A DNA stretch of 64,000 nt from CATOSK01 sp034423195 (GCA_034423195.1 DAOUIZ010000059.1:1-64000); one strand, 5' to 3'. Positions 32,906-40,845 are shown, counted from the stretch's first letter. The notes: a model not told the origin generated them from the sequence alone. Program-made: numbers and translations.

Positions 32906-34351
32906 TTACGGGGCCGAAGCTTCCGACTGCTCTTCATTGGATTGGTCCGGGGGTTGGTCCGGGGACTGGTCCGGTGCAGTTTCGCCCGCGGGTTCTTCTC
33001 CGGTTTCAGGGCTGCCGGATGATGGGGCGCCGTCATCCGTGCTGTCCGCCCCCTCGGTGGAATCCCCGCCGCTTCCTGCCCGCACGATTTCCACCAGCCG
33101 CGAGATGATTTTCTGGTTCAGCATGGAAGAACGAATGTTGTCCCGCACCGCTTCCGACGCAAACGCCCGGCGGAGCTGTTCCCCCGACTCTCCGGCCGTC
33201 TCCAGCCTGGACTCGATCTCGGACTGCAGTTCTTCGTCTGAAACCTCGATTTCCTCCACTTGGGACAGCTTGCGCATCACCAGGTAACGAGTGAGCCTGT
33301 CGTTGGCATTGGGGCGCAGCTCGTCGAGGAACTCCTCCTCGGTTTTGCCGATGAACCGCAGGTAGGTGTTCATATCGAGGCGCTGGTTCTGGAGCATCTG
33401 CTCCCGCTCCCGCTGCATGCTGTCCAGCTCACGGCGGAACAGGGTCTCGGACGCCTCCACCCTGGCCAGGCTGACCAGTTCGTCCAGGCTCTTGACTTCC
33501 AGCTCGCGGGCCGCCTCGGCCTCGGATTCTTCCGTCAAACGGCTTCGGACGTGCTCCAGGAGCGCATCGTAGGTCTCAAACCCTTCCCCGACGCCCTTGG
33601 CGAACTCGTCGTCCAGTTCGGGGAGGTTCTTTTCTTTAACCGACAGCACTTCCACGTGAAACTCGCAGTCCTTGCCGGCAAACTGGGGGCGGGGGTAGTC
33701 ATCGGGAATAGTAAGGGTGAAGTCCTTGCTTTCCCCCTCGGTCATGTTTTCCAGATGCTGCGCGAATCCGGGAAAGGGAAGGACGTTCGCTTCCTCGGGC
33801 ACGTAGTCGACGGCTTCGTCGTCCACCACCTGGTCCCCCTCGATGGTCCCCTGAACGTCCAAATTCAGCAGGTCCCCATACTGGACCGCCCGGTCAGCCG
33901 GTTCCCAAGGGGCCGCTTCCTGCTGCAGGCGCTGGATGATCTCATCCACCTGCTCGTCGGTGATCTCCACCGGACTCTCTTCGACTCGTATGCTCTGGTA
34001 GTCTCCCAGGTCCACCACCGGTTCCAGCGGGACCACGGCCTTGAACGAGACGGGCTCCAGATCGTTCAGCTCGATCTCCGGCTCCACGAAGGCCTGCAGC
34101 CCCTCGTCCCGCAGCACCTGGTCCAGGGTTTCGGGAATCATGAACTCCAGGGCTTCCTGGAGCAATGCCGTCCGGCCCACGAAGCTCTCCACAATGGATC
34201 TGGGAGCTTTCCCCCGGCGGAAGCCGGGGATCGACATCCTGCCCACCGACCGCCGGTAGGAACGGTCGATAAACGGGTCTTCGTCCTGGGAGTCCAATTC
34301 GACAGTGAGGGTGACTTCTATAGGAGTCGCCGATTCTCTGGTAACCTTCAC
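32906..34351 (-). CDS. tig: Trigger factor
   Basis: The 481-residue ribosome-bound chaperone has the signature GFRRGKAPRSIVESFVG in the ribosome-binding domain. The PPIase domain (VQYGDLLNLDVQGTIEGDQV...LPFPGFAQHLENMTEGESKDFTL) and a long helical C-terminal domain follow. The last about 55 residues are a disordered acidic Ser/Pro/Asp/Glu-rich tail with repeated PDQ units (DQSPDQPPDQSNEEQ), beyond the usual end of the family. GTG 34351 is chosen because GGAG sits 8 nt upstream and family homology (VKVTRES) starts there. A strong promoter at 34432-34458 leaves a leader of about 75 nt. An ATG at 34417 in frame is less likely. Confidence 0.95.
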   Translation of the reverse strand: MKVTRESATPIEVTLTVELDSQDEDPFIDRSYRRSVGRMSIPGFRRGKAPRSIVESFVGRTALLQEALEFMIPETLDQVLRDEGLQAFVEPEIELNDLEPVSFKAVVPLEPVVDLGDYQSIRVEESPVEITDEQVDEIIQRLQQEAAPWEPADRAVQYGDLLNLDVQGTIEGDQVVDDEAVDYVPEEANVLPFPGFAQHLENMTEGESKDFTLTIPDDYPRPQFAGKDCEFHVEVLSVKEKNLPELDDEFAKGVGEGFETYDALLEHVRSRLTEESEAEAARELEVKSLDELVSLARVEASETLFRRELDSMQREREQMLQNQRLDMNTYLRFIGKTEEEFLDELRPNANDRLTRYLVMRKLSQVEEIEVSDEELQSEIESRLETAGESGEQLRRAFASEAVRDNIRSSMLNQKIISRLVEIVRAGSGGDSTEGADSTDDGAPSSGSPETGEEPAGETAPDQSPDQPPDQSNEEQSEASAP

Positions 34352-34431
34352 CAACAATTCTCCGGGAGCGTCACAGCAGTACCCACTCGACACAACCGCG
34401 GCGGCGGATTTGCTCAAGTGGGATGCCGAAA

Positions 34432-34458
34432 ATTATAGCATAAACGCCTTTCCGTCAA
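34432..34458 (-). promoter_or_regulatory. Sigma-70 extended -10 promoter for tig-clpP-clpX
   Basis: On the minus strand TTGACG (34458-34453) is followed after 15 nt by a perfect TATAAT (34437-34432), preceded by TGC as an extended -10. Its distance to the tig start is about 80 nt. Confidence 0.7.
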
Positions 34459-34642
34459 CAGTTTGGATAGACCCCGGCGCCCGGTGGGGAAGGTATGCAA
34501 CCTGTCCCCGGAGGCGCGTCCATCTGCCTCGGTCTCCCACCCCCCTGGTGCCTGGCACGATTCCTCCGGCTCCGCGGGGAATGGTTCAACCAGGCATGTT
34601 GTCTCTTTTCTAAAACATCTCTAAAAACGTAAAAAAGTCTCG

Positions 34643-34670
34643 TTGACACTCGAAAGGCCGGATTGATAAC
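34643..34670 (+). promoter_or_regulatory. Sigma-70-type promoter upstream of rsmH
   Basis: TTGACA (34643-34648) and GATAAC (34665-34670) are spaced by 16 nt and point towards the division genes. It would create a leader of nearly 400 nt before rsmH. Confidence 0.5.
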
Positions 34671-35054
34671 GTGCCTTTGTGGATTGTGTGGTGGGGTTTG
34701 TGTGGCAAGACCTTCGGGTCACCCCCGCTCGATTGCCGGCCTGGCTGAGTCCAAAATCAGCACTGCGCCGGTCTGCATCGGCCAACCTCCGCTCTGCGGA
34801 GGGCAACCGAACCGATTATTAACCGGGGCCGTCCCCTGGCGGCGTCATGGACAATGGGGTCCTTCAGAGAACCCTGTCGTGCCGCCCCGGGTGGTGCTTC
34901 TCGACGCTTCCTCCGGCGCCCGGTCACCAGTGTATTGAGAGTGAGGTCCTGATTCGAAGGCATGGTGTCTCTTGCGGCAATCGCCCAACGGCATTACGGG
35001 TCTGAACAAGCCGGTACCGCCCAGGCTGTCCGAAGCCTCCAACCGGAGGCCCCG
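34671..35054 (+). other. Long untranslated leader region before rsmH
   Basis: About 380 nt without a credible gene. It includes several short palindromic segments, for example CCTCCGCTCTGCGGAGG near 34787 and ACCTTCGGGT near 34713. No known riboswitch was recognised, and mraZ, which often precedes rsmH, is absent. The rsmH frame is open from ATG 34962, so part of this could be coding if that start is used. Confidence 0.4.
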
Positions 35055-35987
35055 GTGAGCGGCGGCGCCGGTCATCAGCCCGTGTTGCTGCACGAGACTG
35101 TGGAGCATTTGGCAGTGTGGTCGGGTGGTGTTTACTGTGACGGCACCCTGGGTGGCGGCGGACACGCCTCCGCCATCCTTGAGGCGTCGGCTCCCGCAGG
35201 TGTGGTGTTGGGAATCGAACTGGACCCTCGCTCTCTCTCACGGGCGCGCCGCCGGTTGGCGCACTATGGAAAACGGTTTGTCGGGGTTGCCGGCAACTAT
35301 CGCGACGCCCCGGTCCTGGCCCGCGCCAACGGGGTAGACAAGGTTGACGGCTTCCTGCTGGATCTGGGGTTTTCGTCTCTTCAGGTTGACACGCCCGGCT
35401 ACGGGCTCAGCTTTCAGCGGGACGAACCCCTCGACATGCAGTACGACCCGGCGGGCGGCGCCCCGAACGCCCATGAAATCATCAATAGTTACGAGGAAGG
35501 GCAACTCGCCCGCATCTTCGGCGAATTAGGCGAGGACCCCCATGCCCGGCGCATCGCACGGGAGGTGGTCCGGCGGAGGCCCTTGAACACCACGGGCGAG
35601 CTGGCTGCTCTCGTGGCGGGAGTCGTCCGGCCCGGACGCAGCCGCCGCGTGAACCCGGCGACCCGGGTTTTTCAGGCCCTGCGGATTGCGGCAAACAATG
35701 AGTTGGACAACCTGGCTCACGGGCTGGATGCCGCAGTGGAGATGCTGAAGCCCGGCGGAAGGCTGGCGGTCATAAGCTATCACAGTCTGGAAGACCGCCT
35801 GGTGAAAAACGCTTTCGCCCGCTTCGCCGCCCGCTGCATCTGCCCTCCGGAGTTGCCCCAGTGCGTCTGCCGGCACACTCCTCAACTGGGCATCGTCAAC
35901 CGGAGAATCATCCGGCCCGGGCCCGAGGAGTCCGCCGGGAATCCCAGGAGCCGCAGCGCCCGGTTGAGGGTCGCCCAGCGGTTGTGA
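35055..35987 (+). CDS. rsmH: 16S rRNA (cytosine1402-N4)-methyltransferase
   Basis: The 310-residue SAM methyltransferase begins HQPVLLHETVEHL. It has the GGGGHASAIL SAM-binding loop, GFLLDLGFSSLQVD, and the C-terminal LAVISYHSLEDRLVKNAFAR with the CICPPELPQCVC Cys segment. It methylates C1402 in the decoding centre. GTG 35055 is preferred over ATG 34962 because GGAGG lies 5 nt upstream and family homology begins here; the earlier start would add 31 residues. It is the first gene of a short division block (rsmH-ftsA-ftsZ). Confidence 0.95.
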   Translation: MSGGAGHQPVLLHETVEHLAVWSGGVYCDGTLGGGGHASAILEASAPAGVVLGIELDPRSLSRARRRLAHYGKRFVGVAGNYRDAPVLARANGVDKVDGFLLDLGFSSLQVDTPGYGLSFQRDEPLDMQYDPAGGAPNAHEIINSYEEGQLARIFGELGEDPHARRIAREVVRRRPLNTTGELAALVAGVVRPGRSRRVNPATRVFQALRIAANNELDNLAHGLDAAVEMLKPGGRLAVISYHSLEDRLVKNAFARFAARCICPPELPQCVCRHTPQLGIVNRRIIRPGPEESAGNPRSRSARLRVAQRL

Positions 35988-36138
35988 ATCCGCCCGGCGG
36001 AGAGGCCGGACATGGGGAGAGCCGCCCTGTCTCCTCCCTTCCCCACGGATTGGAGGAACAAGGCTCCCAAACAATCAGGTGGCTTGCCGCCGGGGCTTTG
36101 TTTAGCTGCGCCCGGGCAAGTTGAAGGACGGAATCGAG

Positions 36139-37386
36139 TTGGCTAAGGCAATTTACTACAACTCTGTCGACATCGGAACTAACAAGATCTGCTCCATCCT
36201 GGTCCGTATCGGCCCGGAGGGGGAGCTTAAAGTCCTGGGCACCGGCATCACCCCCTCACAGGGCGTCCATAAGGGAGTCGTCGAGAACGTGGAGGAAACC
36301 AGGGAAGCCATTACTGCGTCTCTCGCCGAATCCCAACGGTACGCCGGGTCCGGCGTGGTCCGGGGGGTGTTTGCAACAATCAGCGGTTCCCACATCAACT
36401 CGGTCAACACCAAGGCCGATCCCGGGGAAGGAACCGAACCGGGCGGGCTTTCCGCCCAGACTCTCCGCAATCTCATAGAAGCGGAGTTTCCGGGATTCGA
36501 CCGCTCCCAGCAGATGCTCCACGTCATCCCCTACGGGTACGACGTGCAAGGGTTATCGGGTGTCCGCGACCCGGCGGCCCTGAAAGCCGGCGAGTTTCAA
36601 CTGGAGACCCACGTCGTCCTGGGCGACAACCAGGCTGTCCAGAACTCGGTGAAGGCGGTCAGAAACGGCAAAGTCACCGTGAACAGCCTGGTCACCCAGT
36701 CCATCGCCTCTGCCGAGGCCACGCTGACCGGGGACGAGCGCCAGATGGGAGTAATCCTGGTGGACATCGGCGCCGGAACCACCGACATTTCCATTTACCT
36801 TCACGGCCAGCCCTGGTACAGCGGCGTTCTGCCGGTGGGAGGCATCCAGCTAACCCGGGACCTGGCTGTGGGTCTGCGCGTCCCCTACTACATCGCCGAG
36901 GAAATCAAGGTCAAGTGGGGTCACGTCATGCCGGAAATGGTCGGCGCCGGCGAAGAGGTTGTCGTCCCTGGCTTCCAGGGGCAGCCGCCCCGCCTGGTCC
37001 GGCGTCGCGGCGTCTGCGAGCCCTTGACCCAACGGATGATCGAAATCATCAAACTGGTGATGCTGCGCGTCAATCAGGCCGGTCTGCGCAGGCTTCCCAT
37101 CGGAGGCATCGTCTTCACCGGAGGCGGAGCGGAAATCGAAGGCCTGAAGGAAATGGTGGACAACGCCCTGGGCGGGCCGGTGCGAATCGCCACGCCCGAC
37201 CAGGTGGCCGGTCTGCCGTCTCAACTTCGCAAGCCGGCCTATTCGGCCAGCGTAGGAGCCCTGCTCTGGGGCATCAAGCACGGGAGCGAACGCCGCAGTT
37301 ACGATTACCGCGGCAAGTCCTCGACAGAGGGTCCCCGATCCCTGTTCCGTCGGTTCTCCAAACCTCGGGAAGAGGCGGTTGGATGA
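36139..37386 (+). CDS. ftsA: Cell division protein FtsA
   Basis: The 415-residue actin-fold ATPase has YYNSVDIGTNKICSILV (phosphate 1), GVHKGVVENVEETREAI in the SHS2/1C region, GVILVDIGAGTTDISIY (phosphate 2) and GGIVFTGGGAEIEGL (adenosine motif). It tethers FtsZ to the membrane; the Arg-rich C-terminus (RSLFRRFSKPREEAVG) probably forms the amphipathic anchor. TTG 36139 has AAGGA 10 nt upstream; a TTG at 36121 is an alternative that adds six residues. ftsZ follows after 137 nt. Confidence 0.94.
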   Translation: MAKAIYYNSVDIGTNKICSILVRIGPEGELKVLGTGITPSQGVHKGVVENVEETREAITASLAESQRYAGSGVVRGVFATISGSHINSVNTKADPGEGTEPGGLSAQTLRNLIEAEFPGFDRSQQMLHVIPYGYDVQGLSGVRDPAALKAGEFQLETHVVLGDNQAVQNSVKAVRNGKVTVNSLVTQSIASAEATLTGDERQMGVILVDIGAGTTDISIYLHGQPWYSGVLPVGGIQLTRDLAVGLRVPYYIAEEIKVKWGHVMPEMVGAGEEVVVPGFQGQPPRLVRRRGVCEPLTQRMIEIIKLVMLRVNQAGLRRLPIGGIVFTGGGAEIEGLKEMVDNALGGPVRIATPDQVAGLPSQLRKPAYSASVGALLWGIKHGSERRSYDYRGKSSTEGPRSLFRRFSKPREEAVG

Positions 37387-37523
37387 TGGGTGGTGGCCGC
37401 CAGGGTCTTCCCCGGGAAACTGCCCGACCCATTTGCGGAAGCCGGGCAGCGTTGCCGGAGCAGACTGTGGCCATGGGGCAGTCCAAGGGGAATCTCGGAA
37501 ATTAATCGTTCGGAGGAACAAGA

Positions 37524-38678
37524 ATGTTATTGGATAATTCAGCTTCGTGGGAGCCCAACGGGGAAATCGGCGAGCGGCCGTCGAACCTCATTCCCGAAAT
37601 TGCCCGCGGCGTCCCCATGATCAAGGTTATGGGCATCGGCGGCGGCGGCAGCAACGCGGTAAGCCGAATGTACAAGGAAAAGCTGCCCGTCGTCGAATAC
37701 TACGCCCTGAACACCGACGCCCAGCACCTGTTCCGCTGCGACGTAGCCCACCGGGTCGCGCTGGGACAGAACCTCACCCGGGGCCTGGGCGCCGGCGCCC
37801 AGCCTGAGCTGGGACGACAGGCCGCCGAAGAGTCCCGCGGCGAGATCCAGGCCGCGGTCGAAGGCGCCGACATGGTGTTCCTGGCCGTTGGAATGGGCGG
37901 CGGCACCGGCACCGGCGCCGCTCCGGTCATCGCCCAGTTGGCCAAGGAAAGCGGGGCTCTCACCATCGCCGTTGTCAGCCGTCCCTTCTCCTTCGAAGCC
38001 GCGGCCCGCCGGAAGAATGCCGAGGAAGGCATCAACCGCCTCAAGGACCACGTAGACACCCTGATTACCATTCCCAACGACCGGTTGCTCGAGCTCAACC
38101 ACCAGCGTGACCAGGCCTTCACTTGGGAAGACGCCCTCAAGATGGCTGACTCGGTCCTGCACCAGGGCATCCAGGCCATCGCCGAAGTGGTCACCGTTCC
38201 CGGTGAAATCAACGTCGACTTCGCCGACGTCAAGACCATCCTTGCCGGGGCCGGCCCCGCCTGGATGGCTATCGGGAAGGGCAAGGGCGAAAACCGGGCT
38301 GCCGACGCCGCCAAGATGGCCACCCGCAGCCCCCTCCTCGACATCGCCATGGATGGCGCCCGCCGCATCCTCTTTGTCATCACCGGCGGTTCCAGCCTCA
38401 CCCTCCAGGAGGTCCAGGACGCTGCCCGGGTCATCGAGGAAGTGGCCGACCCCGACGCCAACATCATCTTCGGCACCAGCCGGGATCCGCGCCTGGATGA
38501 CGAGGTCAAGATGACCATGGTCGCCGCCGCCTTTCCTCTCATAAGCGACAACCAGCAATTGCAGGAGGCTGAGTTGCAGCGGCTACTCCAGGACGTTTCG
38601 CCCCAGGTGGAGGAAGAATTGGACGTTCCCAGCTTCCTGCGCAAGGGTTCCAGCGGGAAGAGGGGTTTCTTCAGGTAG
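37524..38678 (+). CDS. ftsZ: Cell division protein FtsZ
   Basis: The 384-residue tubulin homologue has IKVMGIGGGGSNAVSRM, the tubulin signature GMGGGTGTGAAP at 123-134 and the T7 synergy-loop region (FADVKTILAGAGPAWMAIG). The C-terminal FtsA-binding peptide is LDVPSFLRKG, followed by a basic end (KRGFFR). The linker is very short compared with many bacteria. GGAGGAAC lies upstream of ATG 37524. It polymerises into the Z ring. Confidence 0.98.
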   Translation: MLLDNSASWEPNGEIGERPSNLIPEIARGVPMIKVMGIGGGGSNAVSRMYKEKLPVVEYYALNTDAQHLFRCDVAHRVALGQNLTRGLGAGAQPELGRQAAEESRGEIQAAVEGADMVFLAVGMGGGTGTGAAPVIAQLAKESGALTIAVVSRPFSFEAAARRKNAEEGINRLKDHVDTLITIPNDRLLELNHQRDQAFTWEDALKMADSVLHQGIQAIAEVVTVPGEINVDFADVKTILAGAGPAWMAIGKGKGENRAADAAKMATRSPLLDIAMDGARRILFVITGGSSLTLQEVQDAARVIEEVADPDANIIFGTSRDPRLDDEVKMTMVAAAFPLISDNQQLQEAELQRLLQDVSPQVEEELDVPSFLRKGSSGKRGFFR

Positions 38679-38690
38679 CCGTGATGGGCC

Positions 38691-38719
38691 TGGCCAGGAC
38701 CCTTTCCAGGGTCCGGCCA
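38691..38719 (+). terminator. Stable hairpin downstream of ftsZ
   Basis: TGGCC-A-GGACCCT pairs with AGGGTCC-GGCCA (12 bp with one bulged A, TTCC loop), starting 12 nt after the ftsZ stop. No T-run follows, so it may stabilise or weakly terminate the transcript rather than act as a classical terminator. Confidence 0.45.
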
Positions 38720-38849
38720 CCCGGTGGGGCGCCGGCCGGCCCGGCAGGGCGGGGCGGTGTGGAAAACGGGCGAAAACCGCCCGGGGTTTGCGAGCCATTC
38801 CGGCGCCTCACGTGATACCCTATCCGTGAATTGATTCACGAGCCAGCCC

Positions 38850-38998
38850 CGCAGTTAAACACCGAAAGCCGGATTCGGTCCCGGTTCAACCAGGAGTAAA
38901 ATTCTCGGAGGCCTGCACGGACTAGTTCCCATTATCTACTGCAACAGTTGGGCGCCGAGAACCACATTTGAGGCCGTCCCCGACCGGGGGCGGCCTCC
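38850..38998 (+). other. Structured intergenic segment, candidate small RNA
   Basis: TTCTCGG (38902-38908) can pair with CCGAGAA (38955-38961), enclosing CCCA/TGGG and ACTG/CAGT helices. A 12-bp GC hairpin follows at 38970-38997 (GAGGCCG...CGGCCTC). There is no open frame. It matches no RNA family I recognise (not tmRNA, RNase P or SRP RNA). Expression is not shown. Confidence 0.3.
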
Positions 38999-39044
38999 TC
39001 AATTCTCCCTCCAATTTTCCTCCGCTATCCTTGTCAACCCCCGC

Positions 39045-39070
39045 AACCCGCGAAACTTCGCGGGTTTTTT
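39045..39070 (+). terminator. Rho-independent terminator before nrdR
   Basis: AACCCGCGAA and TTCGCGGGTT form an inverted repeat with the run TTTTTT at 39065-39070. It separates the ftsZ region from the nrdR promoter a few bases downstream. Confidence 0.85.
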
Positions 39071-39073
39071 GTA

Positions 39074-39103
39074 TTGACAGCATCTTTGCTGTCCAAATAG
39101 AAT
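39074..39103 (+). promoter_or_regulatory. nrdR promoter with palindrome in the spacer
   Basis: TTGACA (39074-39079) is followed after 18 nt by TAGAAT (39098-39103). The spacer and -35 overlap a perfect inverted repeat GACAGCA TCTT TGCTGTC (39076-39093), a plausible operator. The nrdR start is about 95 nt downstream. Confidence 0.6.
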
Positions 39104-39153
39104 CTCGCTACCATAAGTTGTGGTTATTGGACGGGTCAATACAACATTTGGTG

Positions 39154-39189
39154 TTTCTTAGAAAACATTGAAAATAGTCTAAGAAAGGG
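39154..39189 (+). promoter_or_regulatory. Hairpin covering the nrdR ribosome-binding site
   Basis: TTTCTTAGA (39154-39162) pairs perfectly with TCTAAGAAA (39178-39186) around a 15-nt A-rich loop. The 3' arm overlaps the Shine-Dalgarno AAAGGG (39184-39189) of nrdR, so folding would hide part of the ribosome-binding site. Confidence 0.5.
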
Positions 39190-39197
39190 TGTGGGAG

Positions 39198-39716
39198 ATG
39201 CGGTGTCATGCTTGTGGGCACCCCAACTCCAGGGTTACCGACTCCAGGGAGACCGACAATGCCATCCGCCGGAGACGGGAGTGCCGCCAGTGCGGGGTGA
39301 GGTTCACCACCTACGAGCGGGTACACTCCACCGCTCTGATGGTTGTCAAGCAGGACTCCCGCCGCGAGGAGTTTGACCGGGAAAAATTGACCAGTGGGAT
39401 CCGCAAGGCCTGTGCCAAGCGTCCCATTCCATCCAGGGTAATCGAAAAAATGGCTGAGGATATCGAGACCGAGATTCTTCGTTTGGGCCAGGGGGAGGTG
39501 TCATCCAAGTACATCGGAGCCATGGTGATGGACCGGTTGAAAAACCTGGACAGAGTGGCGTACATCCGTTACGCCAGCGTATACCGAGATTTCCAGGACA
39601 TCGAGAGCTTTGAGCGTGTGGTGAGGGACCTCAGGGAAGACAATACCCAGCTCTCCTTGCCGGACATAGGGCCGGATGCCCCGCGGCGGCAGCGCCGCAG
39701 GCAGCCAGGCCAATGA
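39198..39716 (+). CDS. nrdR: Transcriptional repressor NrdR
   Basis: The 172-residue protein has the N-terminal zinc ribbon (Cys 3, 6, 29, 32; MRCHACGHPNSRVTDSR, RRRECRQCGVRFTTYER) and an ATP-cone domain (LMVVKQDSRREEFDREKLTSGIRKACAKRPI...). The C-terminal segment is YIRYASVYRDFQDIESF. It senses ATP/dATP and represses ribonucleotide reductase genes. ATG 39198 has AAAGGG 8 nt upstream. The reductase gene nrdJ lies 1.1 kb downstream. The last about 20 residues form an Arg/Gln-rich tail. Confidence 0.97.
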   Translation: MRCHACGHPNSRVTDSRETDNAIRRRRECRQCGVRFTTYERVHSTALMVVKQDSRREEFDREKLTSGIRKACAKRPIPSRVIEKMAEDIETEILRLGQGEVSSKYIGAMVMDRLKNLDRVAYIRYASVYRDFQDIESFERVVRDLREDNTQLSLPDIGPDAPRRQRRRQPGQ

Positions 39717-39797
39717 GCAGGCAGCCCGAATCAACGCTCAACCAGGACGCATGACCCGGCGCGGGCCGGAGTGCGCTTTGTCAAGGAGAGATCGATC

Positions 39798-40046
39798 ATG
39801 AGTACCAGCGTCCCATACGCCGCTCTCGCCCGGCTTTTGACCCACAACAACCGGGTGCATGACTTGGAAGAAATGTTGGACCACATGCAGGTCCCAACCG
39901 ACTACCCGACCGAATTGGATCCCCGGGAGGAAGCCCTGGAGATAAACCCCTTCGCGGAGATCCAGAACGAAATCGACCGGGAAGCCCGCGCCAGTCTCGT
40001 CACGGCCTGGTTGGCCATGCCCGCCGCGCCGGAAGTCGAGGAGTAG
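39798..40046 (+). CDS. Small hypothetical protein downstream of nrdR
   Basis: The 82-residue acidic, helical, soluble protein begins STSVPYAALARLLTHNNRVHDLEEMLDHM and has no recognised domain. CAAGGAGAG precedes ATG 39798, which supports translation. It lies 80 nt after nrdR on the same strand and upstream of the NrdR box, so it may share control with nrdR. Confidence 0.65.
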   Translation: MSTSVPYAALARLLTHNNRVHDLEEMLDHMQVPTDYPTELDPREEALEINPFAEIQNEIDREARASLVTAWLAMPAAPEVEE

Positions 40047-40189
40047 CGGCCATCTGCAAGCGCGTCCAAAATCGGTAATCTGGGGCTATTTCCCACGAAT
40101 CCTGTTATTATACATAATGTAATCCATTCATTTTATGGTAATCTGAGCCTCTTTACTGACATTTGGGCCGAGACGCAGCCTGCCAACCG

Positions 40190-40205
40190 GTGCTATATAT
40201 AGAAC
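40190..40205. promoter_or_regulatory. NrdR box
   Basis: GTGCTATATATAGAAC contains the core CTATATATAG (40193-40202), which matches all ten central positions of the NrdR consensus as I recall it (acaCwAtATaTwGtgt). Only one box is seen; paired boxes about three helical turns apart are usual. It lies 47 nt upstream of the small gene that precedes nrdJ. Confidence 0.6.
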
Positions 40206-40251
40206 AGACCAGAACGGTCCGGCCCCTTAAACCAGTTCATCAGGAGAAACC

Positions 40252-40752
40252 TTGACAGAACCCTTCAAATACCAGATTAAAGCCGAATGCGAGCCATCCC
40301 CCGCCCAATACGCCGGGGAAATCGTGGAGGCCCTGCGGTCCGTCTTCAGTCTCACCGGGTACGAATGCTCCGGCGACTCCCTGACGGTCGAGTTGGAGTC
40401 CTCCCACCCCCTCGCCGACGGCGTCTTCAAGGACCTGGCCGATGCCCTCATCGACCAGTTAACCGCCCGCGGGCTCCGGCTCCGGTCCGGCGTCATCAAC
40501 CGCGTTGACCATAACCCGCTGGGGACCTTCATGGGAGCCCTTGGCCGGCAGCTTCCCCAGAAGGCGCTGTACACCGGGGCAGCTGTCTGCGAAAAGCTGA
40601 CCGGATTCCCGGTTGCGCGTTCCCGGGGCGGGACCCTGTCCGGCGGCCGCCTGGTGCCGGTCATGTTCTTCCACCGCGACGTGGTCCTCGACCTCCTGTT
40701 GTCGGCCAAGTCGCGCCGCCCCGCTGCCAACCCAACCCTGGCAGCCGATTAA
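40252..40752 (+). CDS. Hypothetical protein preceding nrdJ
   Basis: The 166-residue protein starts at TTG with CAGGAG about 8 nt upstream. It begins TEPFKYQIKAECEPSPAQYAGEIVEALRSVFSLTGYEC and appears to alternate beta strands and helices. A distinct Arg/Gly stretch is VARSRGGTLSGGRLVPVMFFHRDVVLDLLLSAK. No signal peptide or membrane segment is present, and no family was recognised. It sits between an NrdR box and nrdJ, so NrdR control and a link to deoxynucleotide metabolism are plausible but unproven. Confidence 0.65.
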   Translation: MTEPFKYQIKAECEPSPAQYAGEIVEALRSVFSLTGYECSGDSLTVELESSHPLADGVFKDLADALIDQLTARGLRLRSGVINRVDHNPLGTFMGALGRQLPQKALYTGAAVCEKLTGFPVARSRGGTLSGGRLVPVMFFHRDVVLDLLLSAKSRRPAANPTLAAD

Positions 40753-40766
40753 TCTGCGGATACCCG

Positions 40767-40799
40767 GCAAACCGGAGGCAAAGCACGCCTCCGGTTTGC
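40767..40799 (+). terminator. Terminator-like or attenuator hairpin before nrdJ
   Basis: GCAAACCGGAGGC and GCCTCCGGTTTGC form a perfect 13-bp stem with a 7-nt loop. Only a weak T tract follows (TGTTAA), so termination may be partial. It lies 47 nt before the nrdJ start. Confidence 0.6.
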
Positions 40800-40845
40800 T
40801 GTTAATGGAAGGTAAGATAATCCACCGTTTCAGGGGAGAGGGATA

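Noticed and set aside
34560..34600. tRNA-like GGTTCAACC segment (also near 38882)
   Set aside because: No cloverleaf with acceptor stem or anticodon arm could be drawn around either occurrence.
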